Assembly (NCBI GenBank): GCA_947446815.1
Contig: CANFGT010000004.1
Coordinates: 1-64,000, forward strand
From: Acidimicrobiaceae bacterium
Lineage (GTDB): Bacteria; Actinomycetota; Acidimicrobiia; Acidimicrobiales; Ilumatobacteraceae
Length of the DNA: 64,000 nt
Reading direction: 5' to 3'
Made by a program: the position numbers and the translations under genes. Of this stretch, positions 54,713 through 63,602 are shown in pieces (the stretch's first letter is position 1; each line of letters starts with the position of its first letter). A model generated the notes under the pieces. The model did no database searches, was not told the DNA's origin, and saw nothing but the letters and a program-made list of their open reading frames with translations.

Positions 54713-55630
54713 ATGAACGAAGGCAGTCGTAAGGCAATCATCGCGGCATTTTTCGCCAACATGGGAATAGCCATCGCAAAGTTTGTTGGCTTCCTTCTCA
54801 CTGGTTCCGCCGGCCTTGCCGCCGAAGCCGTGCACTCATTCGCCGATACAGGCAACCAGGGTCTTCTCATGTTGGGCGCCAAGCGTTCCTCCAAGGTGCG
54901 CGACGAAGAGCATCCCTTTGGTCATGAACGTGAGCGCTACTTCTGGGCCTTCGTTGTTGCCCTCGTGATGTTCAGCATGGGTGGTTTGTTCGCCATCTAC
55001 GAAGGCATCAGCAAACTGCGTCACCCACATGAAACTGAAAGCCTTCCAATCGCAATCGGCATTCTTGCGGTCGCGATTTTGCTGGAGTCCTATTCATTGC
55101 GCACCGCATTGAAAGAAGTCGCACACGTCAAGAACCCCAAGCAGAGCTATTGGCAATTCATTCGTGTTTCAAAGTCTCCCGAGCTTCCCACCGTGTTATT
55201 GGAAGATATCGCTGCAGAAGCTGGCCTTGTTATTGCGATGATTGGTGTAGTGGTTGGTCACTTCACGCATAACCCACGCTGGGACGCCGCAGGTTCTGTT
55301 GCCATTGGTGTTTTGCTCGTTGCCGTTGCCTTCATTCTCGGATTTGAGATGAAGGCATTGCTCATTGGAGAATCTGCCTCGCTTGATGATCGCACTGCTC
55401 TGATTTCTGCTTTGCGTAATCATGAATTTGTTTCAGAAGTGATCTACATGCATACCGAACACCTCGGGCCAGAGACTCTGCTTGTTGCTGCGAAAGCAAT
55501 CTTTGACCCAGCACTGACCGCAGGCGATGTGAGCCGCATCATCGATGAGGCAGAAGTATCAATGCGTGCTGCCGTCCCCACTGCTCGATTCATCTTCATC
55601 GAGCCCGACGTTCAACGCATCGCCCGCTAG
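54713..55630 (+). CDS. cation diffusion facilitator
   Basis: A 305-residue CDF exporter with six membrane helices. Metal site A is partly visible (AEAVHSFADTGNQ in TM2, and IAAEAGLVIAM in TM5). A C-terminal cytoplasmic domain (about 210-305) has VIYMHTEHLGPETLLVAAKAIF. It moves Zn2+, Co2+, Mn2+ or Fe2+ out of the cell using protons; selectivity is not assignable. ATG 54713. Confidence 0.9.
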   Translation: MNEGSRKAIIAAFFANMGIAIAKFVGFLLTGSAGLAAEAVHSFADTGNQGLLMLGAKRSSKVRDEEHPFGHERERYFWAFVVALVMFSMGGLFAIYEGISKLRHPHETESLPIAIGILAVAILLESYSLRTALKEVAHVKNPKQSYWQFIRVSKSPELPTVLLEDIAAEAGLVIAMIGVVVGHFTHNPRWDAAGSVAIGVLLVAVAFILGFEMKALLIGESASLDDRTALISALRNHEFVSEVIYMHTEHLGPETLLVAAKAIFDPALTAGDVSRIIDEAEVSMRAAVPTARFIFIEPDVQRIAR

Positions 55631-55644
55631 TCTTCACAACACAA

Positions 55645-55734
55645 CCAAGGGGAGCTCGCACGATTCGGCGGGCTGAGAGGGTGGCCGCGGCTACCGACCC
55701 ACAACCTGATCTGGGTAATGCCAGCGGAGGGAAA
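55645..55734 (+). promoter_or_regulatory. TPP riboswitch
   Basis: A complete thi-box aptamer: the first conserved CTGAGA at 55673-55678, ACCTGATCTGG at 55704-55714, and the 3' core TAATGCCAGCGGAGGGAAA at 55716-55734. The Shine-Dalgarno GGAGGG at 55726-55731 is part of the 3' core and lies 7 bases from the next ATG, so TPP binding should hide the ribosome site directly. Confidence 0.93.
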
Positions 55735-55738
55735 CGGA

Positions 55739-56398
55739 ATGGCTCCTCGCCACGCACTCATATTCATTGGTGGAAATGCACCGGATGTACCTGTCATGTC
55801 TCACCTTCCCGATGCAGCCCTAGTTATCGCTGCAGATTCAGGGTGGGCTCATGCCGTAGCAATGGGATTCACGCCCGATGTTTTGGTGGGCGATATGGAT
55901 TCGATTCGTCCAGAACATTTGGCAGCAGCGCACGCAAGCGACGCCGAAATCATTGAGCACCCAAGCGACAAAGACTTCACCGATACAGAACTTGCGTTGC
56001 AGCTTGCACGCAAGTTTGAGTATCGACACATTCATCTTGTATCTGGTGGAGGCGACCGCTTCGATCACTTGCTGGCAATGGTGCACTCATTGGTTGCACA
56101 CGCAGATGAAGCAACTATGACGGCCCACATTGGAGCGCAACATGTTCGCATCGTGACTCCACGAGAATCTGCACAGTTCGAAGGAACAGTCGGCGACATC
56201 ATTTCGCTGCTTCCTTTAGGTGGACACGCGAAGGGTGTCATCACTTCGGGTCTGCAGTGGGAACTCAAGCGCAGCACATTGCGTTCATTTGCATCTCGCG
56301 GTGTGAGCAACGTTGTCGTCTCACCCGTCATTTCTATCTCTGTACGCACGGGCGCACTCGCCGTCATCTCTACCTCAGCCACAGGAACCCACAAATGA
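55739..56398 (+). CDS. thiamine pyrophosphokinase
   Basis: A 219-residue kinase transferring pyrophosphate from ATP to thiamine. Motifs are AADSGWAHAVAMGFTPDVLVGDMDSI (the metal aspartates), SDKDFTDTELALQLA and SGGGDRFDHLLA. The C-terminal part with GVITSGLQWEL and SNVVVSPVISISV binds thiamine. ATG 55739 follows the riboswitch ribosome site; ATG 55718 would start inside the aptamer. It overlaps thiB by four bases (ATGA). With ThiB/P it makes a thiamine salvage route. Confidence 0.9.
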   Translation: MAPRHALIFIGGNAPDVPVMSHLPDAALVIAADSGWAHAVAMGFTPDVLVGDMDSIRPEHLAAAHASDAEIIEHPSDKDFTDTELALQLARKFEYRHIHLVSGGGDRFDHLLAMVHSLVAHADEATMTAHIGAQHVRIVTPRESAQFEGTVGDIISLLPLGGHAKGVITSGLQWELKRSTLRSFASRGVSNVVVSPVISISVRTGALAVISTSATGTHK

Positions 56399-57378
56399 AA
56401 AAGATTCTTGCCCTTCTCATTGCAGGCAGCGCTTTAGCAAGTTGCGCTATCCAGTCCGAATCATCGAATGACATCCCCAAAGAAATCACGCTCATTGCCT
56501 ACGACGCGTTTACGCCAGAAAAAGGCGTCTTTGATGATTTCACCACGCAGTACGGGCCAAAAGTAAATGTGGTGACCGCGGGCGACACGGGCGCAATGGT
56601 GAGTAAAGCAATTCTTACGGCGGGCAACCCCGAGGGCGATGTCATATTCGGCATCGACAACACCTTCATCTCACGTGCCGTTTCGGGCAAAGTTCTCGAT
56701 GAATATCAAGCCGTTGATGAAGGCGACGTGTGCGTCAACTTCGACAAGTCATGGTTTGCATCACGCAACATTGCAGTGCCCACCACCTTCGAAGATTTTG
56801 TGAAGCCTCAATACAAGGGTTTGCTCAGCGTGGAAGATCCTGTGAACTCCGCACCTGGCTTTGCGTTTCTTCTTGCCAGTATCCATCACTTTGGTGAAGA
56901 CAGATGGCAGACCTACTGGAAGCAACTAAAGGCAAACAGCGTGCGTGTCTCTGCCGACTGGACATCTGCATACACAGCAGACTTCTCAGGCTCCACCGGC
57001 AAAGGCAAGTATCCACTTGTTGTTTCATATGGTTCTAGCCCGCCAGCAGAAGTGATGTTTGCAGAAATACCGCTCACCGATGCACCAACCGGTGTCATTA
57101 CGTCCACGTGTTTTCATTCCGTTGAATACGTTGGAATGTTGCGAGGAACAAAGCATCAGAAAATGGCGCGTGCGTTAGTGGAATATCTATTGGCAAAGAA
57201 GTTCCAAGAGTCAATGCCCACCACTCTGTTTGTGTATCCGGTGAATAAAGCCGCTGTATTGCCTGAAGTGTTTACAAAATACGCCGTACGCCCGACAACA
57301 ACAGAAACATTTGATGCAGCCACTATCGAGAAAAATCGTGACGGCTGGATTGACGCATGGAGAAACATCTTCTTGTAA
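56395..57378 (+). CDS. thiB: ThiB-like thiamine-binding lipoprotein
   Basis: A 327-residue substrate-binding protein. The lipoprotein signal ends LIAGSALASC (Cys17). The mature part has EITLIAYDAFTPEKGVFDDF, NPEGDVIFGIDNTF, VPTTFEDFVKPQYKGLL and SYGSSPPAEV, close to ThiB of the ABC transporter family 1. It delivers thiamine or TPP to ThiP. Start overlaps TPK stop; stop overlaps the thiP ATG. Confidence 0.9.
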   Translation: MKKILALLIAGSALASCAIQSESSNDIPKEITLIAYDAFTPEKGVFDDFTTQYGPKVNVVTAGDTGAMVSKAILTAGNPEGDVIFGIDNTFISRAVSGKVLDEYQAVDEGDVCVNFDKSWFASRNIAVPTTFEDFVKPQYKGLLSVEDPVNSAPGFAFLLASIHHFGEDRWQTYWKQLKANSVRVSADWTSAYTADFSGSTGKGKYPLVVSYGSSPPAEVMFAEIPLTDAPTGVITSTCFHSVEYVGMLRGTKHQKMARALVEYLLAKKFQESMPTTLFVYPVNKAAVLPEVFTKYAVRPTTTETFDAATIEKNRDGWIDAWRNIFL

Positions 57379-58913
57379 TGAATTCAGTGACACGCGTTGC
57401 TCGACGCGCACAAGCATCTGTGATCCTGGCGTTCGCTCTTTTCTTTGCGTTTCCTGTCATCACGATGGTTGTCAAATTTGCCCGTGTCTCAGAACTTATT
57501 CACTCAATCACTGATCAATCACTACGCGACGTGTGGTGGTTCACCTTCTGGCAAGCAATAGTTTCCACTGTTCTTGCAGTTCTCGTGGCACTTCCATTCA
57601 CATGGGCTATCTCACGCCACACGATTCGATTCTCTCGCGCAATGACGGGCTTCATCACTGTCCCCTTCCTCATGCCGGCCGTTGTTGTTGCAACAGGCAT
57701 CAAAGCAATCCTTCCGAATGCAGCGGTGCCAGGAATTCTGTGGGCGCATGTCGTGTTCAATGTGGCTGTCGTTGTGCGCATGGTCAGCCCACAATGGATG
57801 CTGCTAGACCGCGCGATTGAAAACACTGCAGCCGATCTTGGTGCTGGCCGTATCCGCACCTTCTTCTACGTTGTCCTACCGCATATTCGAACGTCACTTC
57901 GCAGTGCAATAACAGTCGTCTTCCTGTTTTGCTTCACCAGCTTCGCAATCGTCACCATTCTTGGTGGCATCTCTCATCGCACCATCGAGTCAGAAATTTT
58001 TACGCAGGCTGTCCGACTCGGCAACACTCGGACTGCAACATCGCTCGCCGTGCTACAAGCAGCTGTTGTACTTATCGTGATTCGTTTCAGCCGTGCATCA
58101 CCGCTAAAACTGGACGACCCTTCGCAGACGATTCAGGCCTACTCAGAACCTCCAACACGATTGCGCGGAGTGATTCTCCTCTCGCTTGCTGCACCACTCT
58201 TCATCGTGTTGACGCCATTTGTTGCGGTCATCATTCGCTCGTTCACATTGAAAGGACGCTTCACCATTAGTGGTTATCGATGGCTATTCGATGGATCAAC
58301 GGAATCGGTAGGCGTCAATATCTCTCATACCCTCACCACCTCATTTATGTTCGCCACACTCTGCGCTGTTCTTGCAACAACTGCGGCGCTCATCATCAGC
58401 ATGGCGCGCAACAGAACTTCTTTCATTCCTGTCCTCACCGCGCTTCCCCTCACCATCTCGGCAGTCACACTTGGTCTCGGGCTCATTGTCACGTTCAACA
58501 CATGGCCATTCAATTGGCGCTCACAGTGGTGGTTAATCCCAGTGATTCACTCCGTCATCGCTCTTCCGCTCTCGCTTCGCACACTGCAGCCAGCAATCGA
58601 AGCAATACCAACAGACCTCTACGACGCCTCTGCATCGTTAGGTGCATCGCCATGGCGAACGTGGGCACGCATCGAATTGCCCCTCATCCGTCCTGCTCTC
58701 ATGCGTGCCGCCGGATTCGCAGCTGCAGTATCGCTTGGCGAATTCGGTGCAACATCATTCCTGAGTCGGAGCAATTCAATGACCATTCCAATTGCGATCG
58801 GCCAGTTGCTGAGCCATCCCGGAGAGATGCCAAACCAGTCGGCATTCGCATTGGCCACACTTGTCACTATTGTCATCGCGCTTGCACCTCAGGTACGACG
58901 GCGCCATCGTTGA
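57378..58913 (+). CDS. thiP: ThiP-like thiamine ABC permease
   Basis: A 511-residue fused double permease with two sets of about six membrane helices, each with a permease loop (DLGAGRIRTFFYVVLPHI near 160, and ASLGASPWRTWARIELPLIRPAL near 425). This is the ThiP/iron-type fused arrangement. ATG 57378 overlaps the thiB stop as TAATG; an ATG seven codons upstream is possible. No ThiQ ATPase gene follows, which is unusual. Confidence 0.9.
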   Translation: MNSVTRVARRAQASVILAFALFFAFPVITMVVKFARVSELIHSITDQSLRDVWWFTFWQAIVSTVLAVLVALPFTWAISRHTIRFSRAMTGFITVPFLMPAVVVATGIKAILPNAAVPGILWAHVVFNVAVVVRMVSPQWMLLDRAIENTAADLGAGRIRTFFYVVLPHIRTSLRSAITVVFLFCFTSFAIVTILGGISHRTIESEIFTQAVRLGNTRTATSLAVLQAAVVLIVIRFSRASPLKLDDPSQTIQAYSEPPTRLRGVILLSLAAPLFIVLTPFVAVIIRSFTLKGRFTISGYRWLFDGSTESVGVNISHTLTTSFMFATLCAVLATTAALIISMARNRTSFIPVLTALPLTISAVTLGLGLIVTFNTWPFNWRSQWWLIPVIHSVIALPLSLRTLQPAIEAIPTDLYDASASLGASPWRTWARIELPLIRPALMRAAGFAAAVSLGEFGATSFLSRSNSMTIPIAIGQLLSHPGEMPNQSAFALATLVTIVIALAPQVRRRHR

Positions 58914-58930
58914 CCACTACTGTCACAGCC

Positions 58931-59899
58931 ATGAAAGCTGCTGTGTATGACCTTGTAGGCGGACCTGAAGTGTTCCGTTATGAAGAAGTGGCGGAGCCAC
59001 AACTTCGCAAAGGTGGCGTCCTCATCGATGTCGCATTCATCGGTATCCAAGGTGGGGATCTCTTGCATCGTCAGGGTGGCGTTCTTGCAACAACACCGCA
59101 CATCGTGGGTTATCAGTGTTCTGGCATCATTCGCGAAGTGGGCGACGGTGTCGCTGATTTTGTGAAGGGTCAACCTGTCGTTGCGACAATGGCATACGGG
59201 TCACACGCTGAAGTTGTCAGCGTTGCAACCGCATCAGTGTGGGCGTTGCCCGATGGAGTGTCACTTCAACAAGGTGCCGGCGTACCTATTGAATTTGGTA
59301 CGGCACACGATTGCTTGTTTGAGTTCGGTCGGTTGCAAGCAGGTGAATCAGTTCTGATTCAGGCAGGTGCCGGTGGAGTCGGACTCGCAGCAATTCAGTT
59401 AGCAAAGGCAGCAGGCGCAACAGTGTTCGCAACTGCGTCGAGCGATGATCGCCTCGCACGTCTCAAGGACTACGGCCTTGACTACGCAATCAACTACGTA
59501 CAGGTTGATACTGCACACACAATTATGGAGATCACAGAGGGCAAGGGCGTCAACCTCGTTGTTGACCCAGTGGGCGGAAAAACTCTTGAAGCCAGCATCG
59601 CCTCGCTCGCCTACCGCGGTCGTGTGAGTTACGTCGGCAACGCGGGCCGCGAGCCCCAGCCGCCACAAATTGGTGGACTTATGGGCAAGAACGCAGAGAT
59701 TCACGGGGTCTTCCTCGGTGCCGAAATGGCCATGAACGGTGGTCGTACTCACCCGATGATTTCTGCGCTCCTCGACCGCGTTGCATCAGGCGATTTGACC
59801 GTTGTCACAGACAAGGTCTTCCATCTGGCTGAAGCTGCTGATGCGCATCGCTATATCGAGAGCCGCCAGGCTTTCGGGCGCGTTCTAATGAAGCCGTAA
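58931..59899 (+). CDS. zinc-free MDR quinone oxidoreductase
   Basis: A 322-residue NADPH:quinone oxidoreductase of the medium-chain dehydrogenase family. Landmarks are MKAAVYDLVGGPEVFRYEEV, a GYQCSGIIREVG loop, the NADPH motif IQAGAGGVGLAAIQLAKAAG and GVNLVVDPVGG. No zinc-binding cysteines are present. ATG 58931 starts the family-conserved MKA; the upstream frame lies inside thiP. It reduces quinones or activated alkenes. Confidence 0.92.
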   Translation: MKAAVYDLVGGPEVFRYEEVAEPQLRKGGVLIDVAFIGIQGGDLLHRQGGVLATTPHIVGYQCSGIIREVGDGVADFVKGQPVVATMAYGSHAEVVSVATASVWALPDGVSLQQGAGVPIEFGTAHDCLFEFGRLQAGESVLIQAGAGGVGLAAIQLAKAAGATVFATASSDDRLARLKDYGLDYAINYVQVDTAHTIMEITEGKGVNLVVDPVGGKTLEASIASLAYRGRVSYVGNAGREPQPPQIGGLMGKNAEIHGVFLGAEMAMNGGRTHPMISALLDRVASGDLTVVTDKVFHLAEAADAHRYIESRQAFGRVLMKP

Positions 59900-59997
59900 A
59901 TCTCACCAAACGTGTCAGCAATTGCGGGTTTGTTAACAATTCGTTCTCTGGCCCCTCTAGATGCACGACCAGACACATGGCGTGCTTAGAGTAGTAA

Positions 59998-60014
59998 TCA
60001 CCGCCCTGCGGTGA
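59998..60014 (+). promoter_or_regulatory. hairpin covering the start region of the potassium transporter
   Basis: TCACCGC (59998-60004) and GCGGTGA (60008-60014) form a perfect 7-base stem with a 3-base loop, ending three bases before the ATG at 60018. It takes the place of a normal Shine-Dalgarno, so it could hide or position the start. No c-di-AMP riboswitch pattern is recognisable. Confidence 0.5.
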
Positions 60015-60017
60015 AAT

Positions 60018-61886
60018 ATGGCTTCAATTAAAAAATTCCTTCTCGGCAACCCCATCTCTAGCGAAGAGGAAGCACACCAGCGCCTCAGCAAAAAGATTGC
60101 GCTTCCCGTTTTTGCATCCGACGCGATCTCATCCACTGCATATGCAACCGATGAAATTCTCGTGGTGCTTCTCATGGGTGCTGGCGCTGGCGCAGCTGCG
60201 TTCCGCCCACTTCTTCCCATCGCCATCATCGTGTGTGTGCTCTTGGCCATCGTGGTCATGTCGTACCGCCAAACGATCATGGCGTACCCATCAGGTGGTG
60301 GCGCATACATCGTGAGTCGCGAGAACCTCGGTTCTCTTCCCGCGCTTGTTGCTGGTTCATCGCTTCTTGTTGACTACATCCTCACCGTCTCGGTGAGTGT
60401 TGCCGGCGGCGTGCTCGCCATCCGAACCGCCACTGGTCTCAGTGGATCATGGGCTGTGCCACTCTGTTTGTTCTGCATTTTCATCATGACCGTGATGAAC
60501 CTTCGCGGCGTGAAGGAATCCGGAGCAGCATTCGCTGGTCCGACGTACTTCTACATCGTGATGCTCATCATTCTCATTTTCACGGGCCTGTACCGCATCT
60601 TCGTTCAACACGTTGGCCCAATTCCAGAATCAATGTTGAGCGAAGAAGCCGCCACGCTTGCAGCCGGAAATGGTTCGCTAGGTCTGTACATGTTGCTTCG
60701 CGCTTTCTCTTCGGGTGCAGTTGCACTCTCAGGAGTGGAAGCTGTTTCAAACGGCGTTCCTGCATTTGAAAAACCTGAAAGCAAGAACGCGTCCACCACA
60801 TTGATGTGGATGGGCGGAATCCTTGGTTCCTGCTTCCTCGGAGTTTCTGTTCTTGCCGTGCACCTCAAGCCATTCCGTGGCGAGCACGACGGCAACGGAC
60901 TTGGTCTGATGGCGCAGTACTTGTACAACGGCAAAGGCGTCATGTTCTGGGCCACGATGATCGGAACATTCCTCATCTTGATTCTCGCCGCGAACACTGC
61001 ATACGCAGACTTCCCTCGCCTGGCATCCATCATCGCAAAGGATGGCTACCTCCCCCGCCAGTTCTTCAACCGCGGTTCACGTCTGGTGTTCTCGAACGGC
61101 GTGTTGTTCCTCGCCGCAGTCGCAAGCATTCTCATCATTGCCTTTAACGGTGACATCTCGAAACTGATTCCGCTGTACGCCTTTGGTGTGTTCACAGGTT
61201 TCACACTCAGCCAGTCGGGCATGGTCAAGCACCACCTGAAGCTGCGTGAAGATGGCTGGCGTCTCGGTTTGGTAATCAACGCCATTGGTGCAACGACGAC
61301 AGGCCTTATTGCAGCCATTGTTGTTGTTTCAAAGTTCACCGAGGGCGCATGGATCCCTGCCATCATCATTCCGTTTGCAGTGTGGACCTTTAAGTCCATC
61401 GGCAACCACTACGAAAAGGGAAACCAAGCCGTTCACGTAGAGCCTGGCTACTGGCCACGTCGCGAAACGCACACCATGGTTGTGCTTGTTGGTGGAATCA
61501 ACAAGGGCGTTTTGCATGGCTTGAACTATGCGAAGTCGCTCCACCCCGATCGCCTTGTTGCAGTCACCGTTGCAAGTGATGACGAAGATCGTCAGCGCAT
61601 TGAAAAGCAGTGGCGTGAATACAATGTGCCGATTGAACTCGACATTGTGTACTCGCCTTATCGTGAGCTCACGAACCCCATCATGCAGTTCCTCGACGAA
61701 CTTGATGACAAACACGATGACGACATCATCACGGTCATTATTCCTGAGTTCGTCACCGCGTGGCGCACACAGTGGCTCCACAACGGAAGCGCATTTGCCC
61801 TCAAGGCAAAATTGCTGCACCGTCCACACACAGCCGTGCTTTCTATCCCCATTCATATGACAGATCACGGGACCGAGGAGGTCTAA
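60018..61886 (+). CDS. KimA-like APC-superfamily potassium transporter
   Basis: A 622-residue protein with about 12 membrane helices and a C-terminal cytosolic domain (about 455-622). The start FLLGNPISSEEEAHQRLSKKIALPVFASDAISSTAYATDEIL is the hallmark of the KimA/YdaO group; PSGGGAYIVSRENLG, LSGVEAVSNGVPAFEKPESKNA and YADFPRLASIIAKDGYLPRQF follow. KimA imports K+ with H+. The two TrkA genes downstream suggest NAD/ATP-linked control. Confidence 0.86.
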   Translation: MASIKKFLLGNPISSEEEAHQRLSKKIALPVFASDAISSTAYATDEILVVLLMGAGAGAAAFRPLLPIAIIVCVLLAIVVMSYRQTIMAYPSGGGAYIVSRENLGSLPALVAGSSLLVDYILTVSVSVAGGVLAIRTATGLSGSWAVPLCLFCIFIMTVMNLRGVKESGAAFAGPTYFYIVMLIILIFTGLYRIFVQHVGPIPESMLSEEAATLAAGNGSLGLYMLLRAFSSGAVALSGVEAVSNGVPAFEKPESKNASTTLMWMGGILGSCFLGVSVLAVHLKPFRGEHDGNGLGLMAQYLYNGKGVMFWATMIGTFLILILAANTAYADFPRLASIIAKDGYLPRQFFNRGSRLVFSNGVLFLAAVASILIIAFNGDISKLIPLYAFGVFTGFTLSQSGMVKHHLKLREDGWRLGLVINAIGATTTGLIAAIVVVSKFTEGAWIPAIIIPFAVWTFKSIGNHYEKGNQAVHVEPGYWPRRETHTMVVLVGGINKGVLHGLNYAKSLHPDRLVAVTVASDDEDRQRIEKQWREYNVPIELDIVYSPYRELTNPIMQFLDELDDKHDDDIITVIIPEFVTAWRTQWLHNGSAFALKAKLLHRPHTAVLSIPIHMTDHGTEEV

Positions 61887-61889
61887 ATC

Positions 61890-62537
61890 ATGCACACCAT
61901 CATCGTTGGCTGCGGACGCGTGGGTTCCACCGTTGCGCGAGAACTAGATGCCGAAGGGCATTCAGTTGTCATCATCGACCGTAAGCCAGAAGCTTTCCGT
62001 CGACTTGGCGAAAACTTCAAAGGTCGCACACTCACCGGAATCGGATTCGACCGTGACCTTTTGATCACCGCTGGTATCACAAGCGATTGCGCTGTTGTTG
62101 CTGTCACTAATGGAGACAACTCCAACATTCTCGTTGCACGCGTGGCACGCGAGATGTTCGGCGTGGAGCGCGTTGTTGCTCGCATCAACGACCCGAAGCG
62201 CGCAAAGATTTACGAGCGCCTAGGTGTATCCACCGTTGCTGCTGTTGCGTGGGCAAGTAACCGCACCATGCAGTACGTACTTCCCCGTCGTGGCACCACC
62301 GAGTGGAGCGACCCAACAGCAACGTTCCATCTTGCAGAGCGTCGTGTTTCTGCAGAACTTGCGGGCACAAAAGTTGCTGATGCAGGCATTCAAATTGCGC
62401 TCATCGTTCGCAATGGCTCTGCACAAGTTGCTGACGTTGCCACGTTGTTGCAAGAAAACGACCTCATTCACGTTCTCGGCACCGCCGATCAAATCGAGTC
62501 ATTCGACAATGGCTCAACAGTCGCAGGAGCACACTGA
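61890..62537 (+). CDS. TrkA-family potassium regulator (first)
   Basis: A 215-residue protein: an RCK_N Rossmann domain (IIVGCGRVGSTVAREL, acidic VIIDRKPEAF) and a C-terminal TrkA_C domain (about 140-205). It resembles actinobacterial CeoB. It binds NAD(H) and controls K+ transport. Four bases after the transporter stop, and overlapping the second trkA by one base. Confidence 0.92.
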   Translation: MHTIIVGCGRVGSTVARELDAEGHSVVIIDRKPEAFRRLGENFKGRTLTGIGFDRDLLITAGITSDCAVVAVTNGDNSNILVARVAREMFGVERVVARINDPKRAKIYERLGVSTVAAVAWASNRTMQYVLPRRGTTEWSDPTATFHLAERRVSAELAGTKVADAGIQIALIVRNGSAQVADVATLLQENDLIHVLGTADQIESFDNGSTVAGAH

Positions 62538-63202
62538 TGAAGATTGTTATCGCAGGAGCCGGAAGCGTCGGCCGTTACATGGCTAAGCAGCTCTCCGCTT
62601 CCGGCCACACCATTGTCATCATCGACAACGACCCAAATGCCGTTTCACGTGTTGAAAACACTGATTCCATTACATCGATTCAGGGCGATGCTTGTGAAGT
62701 CGACATTCTCACCGCAGCTGGTGTTTCCGATGCCGATGTTGTCGCAGCAGTCACCGGAGACGACGAAGACAACCTCGTGATCTCGCTTCTCTCGAAGCAG
62801 GAATTTGGGGTTCCTCGCGTTGTGGCTCGTGTGAACTACCCGAACAACGAATGGATGTACAACGAAATGTGGGGCGTGGACGTCTCTGTTTCTACCCCGC
62901 ACCTCCTCACCGGCCTCGTTGAAGAGGCCGTCACCGAGGGTTCATTGGTTCGTTTGATGGCGTTTGACCATGGCAAGTCCGGCCTCGCAGAGGTGACTTT
63001 GGCCGATGGATCACCCGCCATCAACCAAACAATTGGCTCACTACAACTTCCTCGCGAAGCAACAGTTGTTGCTGTGATCCGCGACGGCCACGTGGTGACA
63101 CCAGCACCCGACACCGTGCTTCATGCGCATGATGAAGTGATGGTTCTCGCCAGTGGCGATTGCGACGCAGATATTCGCGCCGCCCTCATCGGAACCAAAT
63201 AG
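62537..63202 (+). CDS. TrkA-family potassium regulator (second)
   Basis: A 221-residue RCK protein, a CeoC-like partner of the first. N-terminal IVIAGAGSVGRYMAKQLSASGHTIVIIDNDPNAV binds nucleotide, and GDEDNLVISLLSKQEFGVPRVVARVN follows. The C-terminal TrkA_C domain ends HAHDEVMVLASGDCD. TGATG overlap with the first gene. The two probably make a hetero-oligomeric gate for the transporter. Confidence 0.92.
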   Translation: MKIVIAGAGSVGRYMAKQLSASGHTIVIIDNDPNAVSRVENTDSITSIQGDACEVDILTAAGVSDADVVAAVTGDDEDNLVISLLSKQEFGVPRVVARVNYPNNEWMYNEMWGVDVSVSTPHLLTGLVEEAVTEGSLVRLMAFDHGKSGLAEVTLADGSPAINQTIGSLQLPREATVVAVIRDGHVVTPAPDTVLHAHDEVMVLASGDCDADIRAALIGTK

Positions 63203-63210
63203 GTCGGAAA

Positions 63211-63528
63211 ATGGCGCTTTTTCGCCGTAAAAAGGCTGATTCAGCACCCGCAGAGCCTGTGATTGGCATGCCAATGGTGGATGTGCCATTGCGTACACCT
63301 GTCACTGTCTGTGGAAAAGTGACACGGATGCGCACCCGCCCTGCGCATGGTGTGCCCGCTTTGGTTGTCACTTTGCGCGATGAAACAGGCTTTGTTACTG
63401 CCATTTGGACGGGTCGACGCACCATCGGTGGCATTGCGTTGGGTCGCACCATCTGCCTTGAAGGGGTCTGCACGAAGGCAAGCGACGGCGCCACCTTCAT
63501 GAACCCTGCATTCACCCTCATCAAGTAG
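63211..63528 (+). CDS. OB-fold nucleic-acid-binding protein
   Basis: A 105-residue protein beginning MALFRRKKADS, then an OB-fold: TPVTVCGKVTRMRTR, ALVVTLRDETGFVTAIWTGRRTIGGI, LGRTICLEGV. It is conserved downstream of trkA pairs in actinobacteria, function unknown. ATG 63211 was chosen over an upstream in-frame start that lies inside the second trkA. Confidence 0.8.
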   Translation: MALFRRKKADSAPAEPVIGMPMVDVPLRTPVTVCGKVTRMRTRPAHGVPALVVTLRDETGFVTAIWTGRRTIGGIALGRTICLEGVCTKASDGATFMNPAFTLIK

Positions 63529-63602
63529 ACACATCCCCCGCTTTGGGTGTGACCAGAAACTAGTGCTGGAAATCCCCGTTTTCACTGGCTAGATGGAATA
63601 CG

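Noticed and set aside
58280-58930. N-terminal 217-codon extension of the quinone oxidoreductase
   Set aside because: It lies inside thiP in another frame, is His/Arg/Ser-rich, and the family starts at the MKAAVY at 58931.
59900-60017. c-di-AMP (ydaO) riboswitch before the KimA-like gene
   Set aside because: The gap is too short and the conserved ydaO core sequences are absent.
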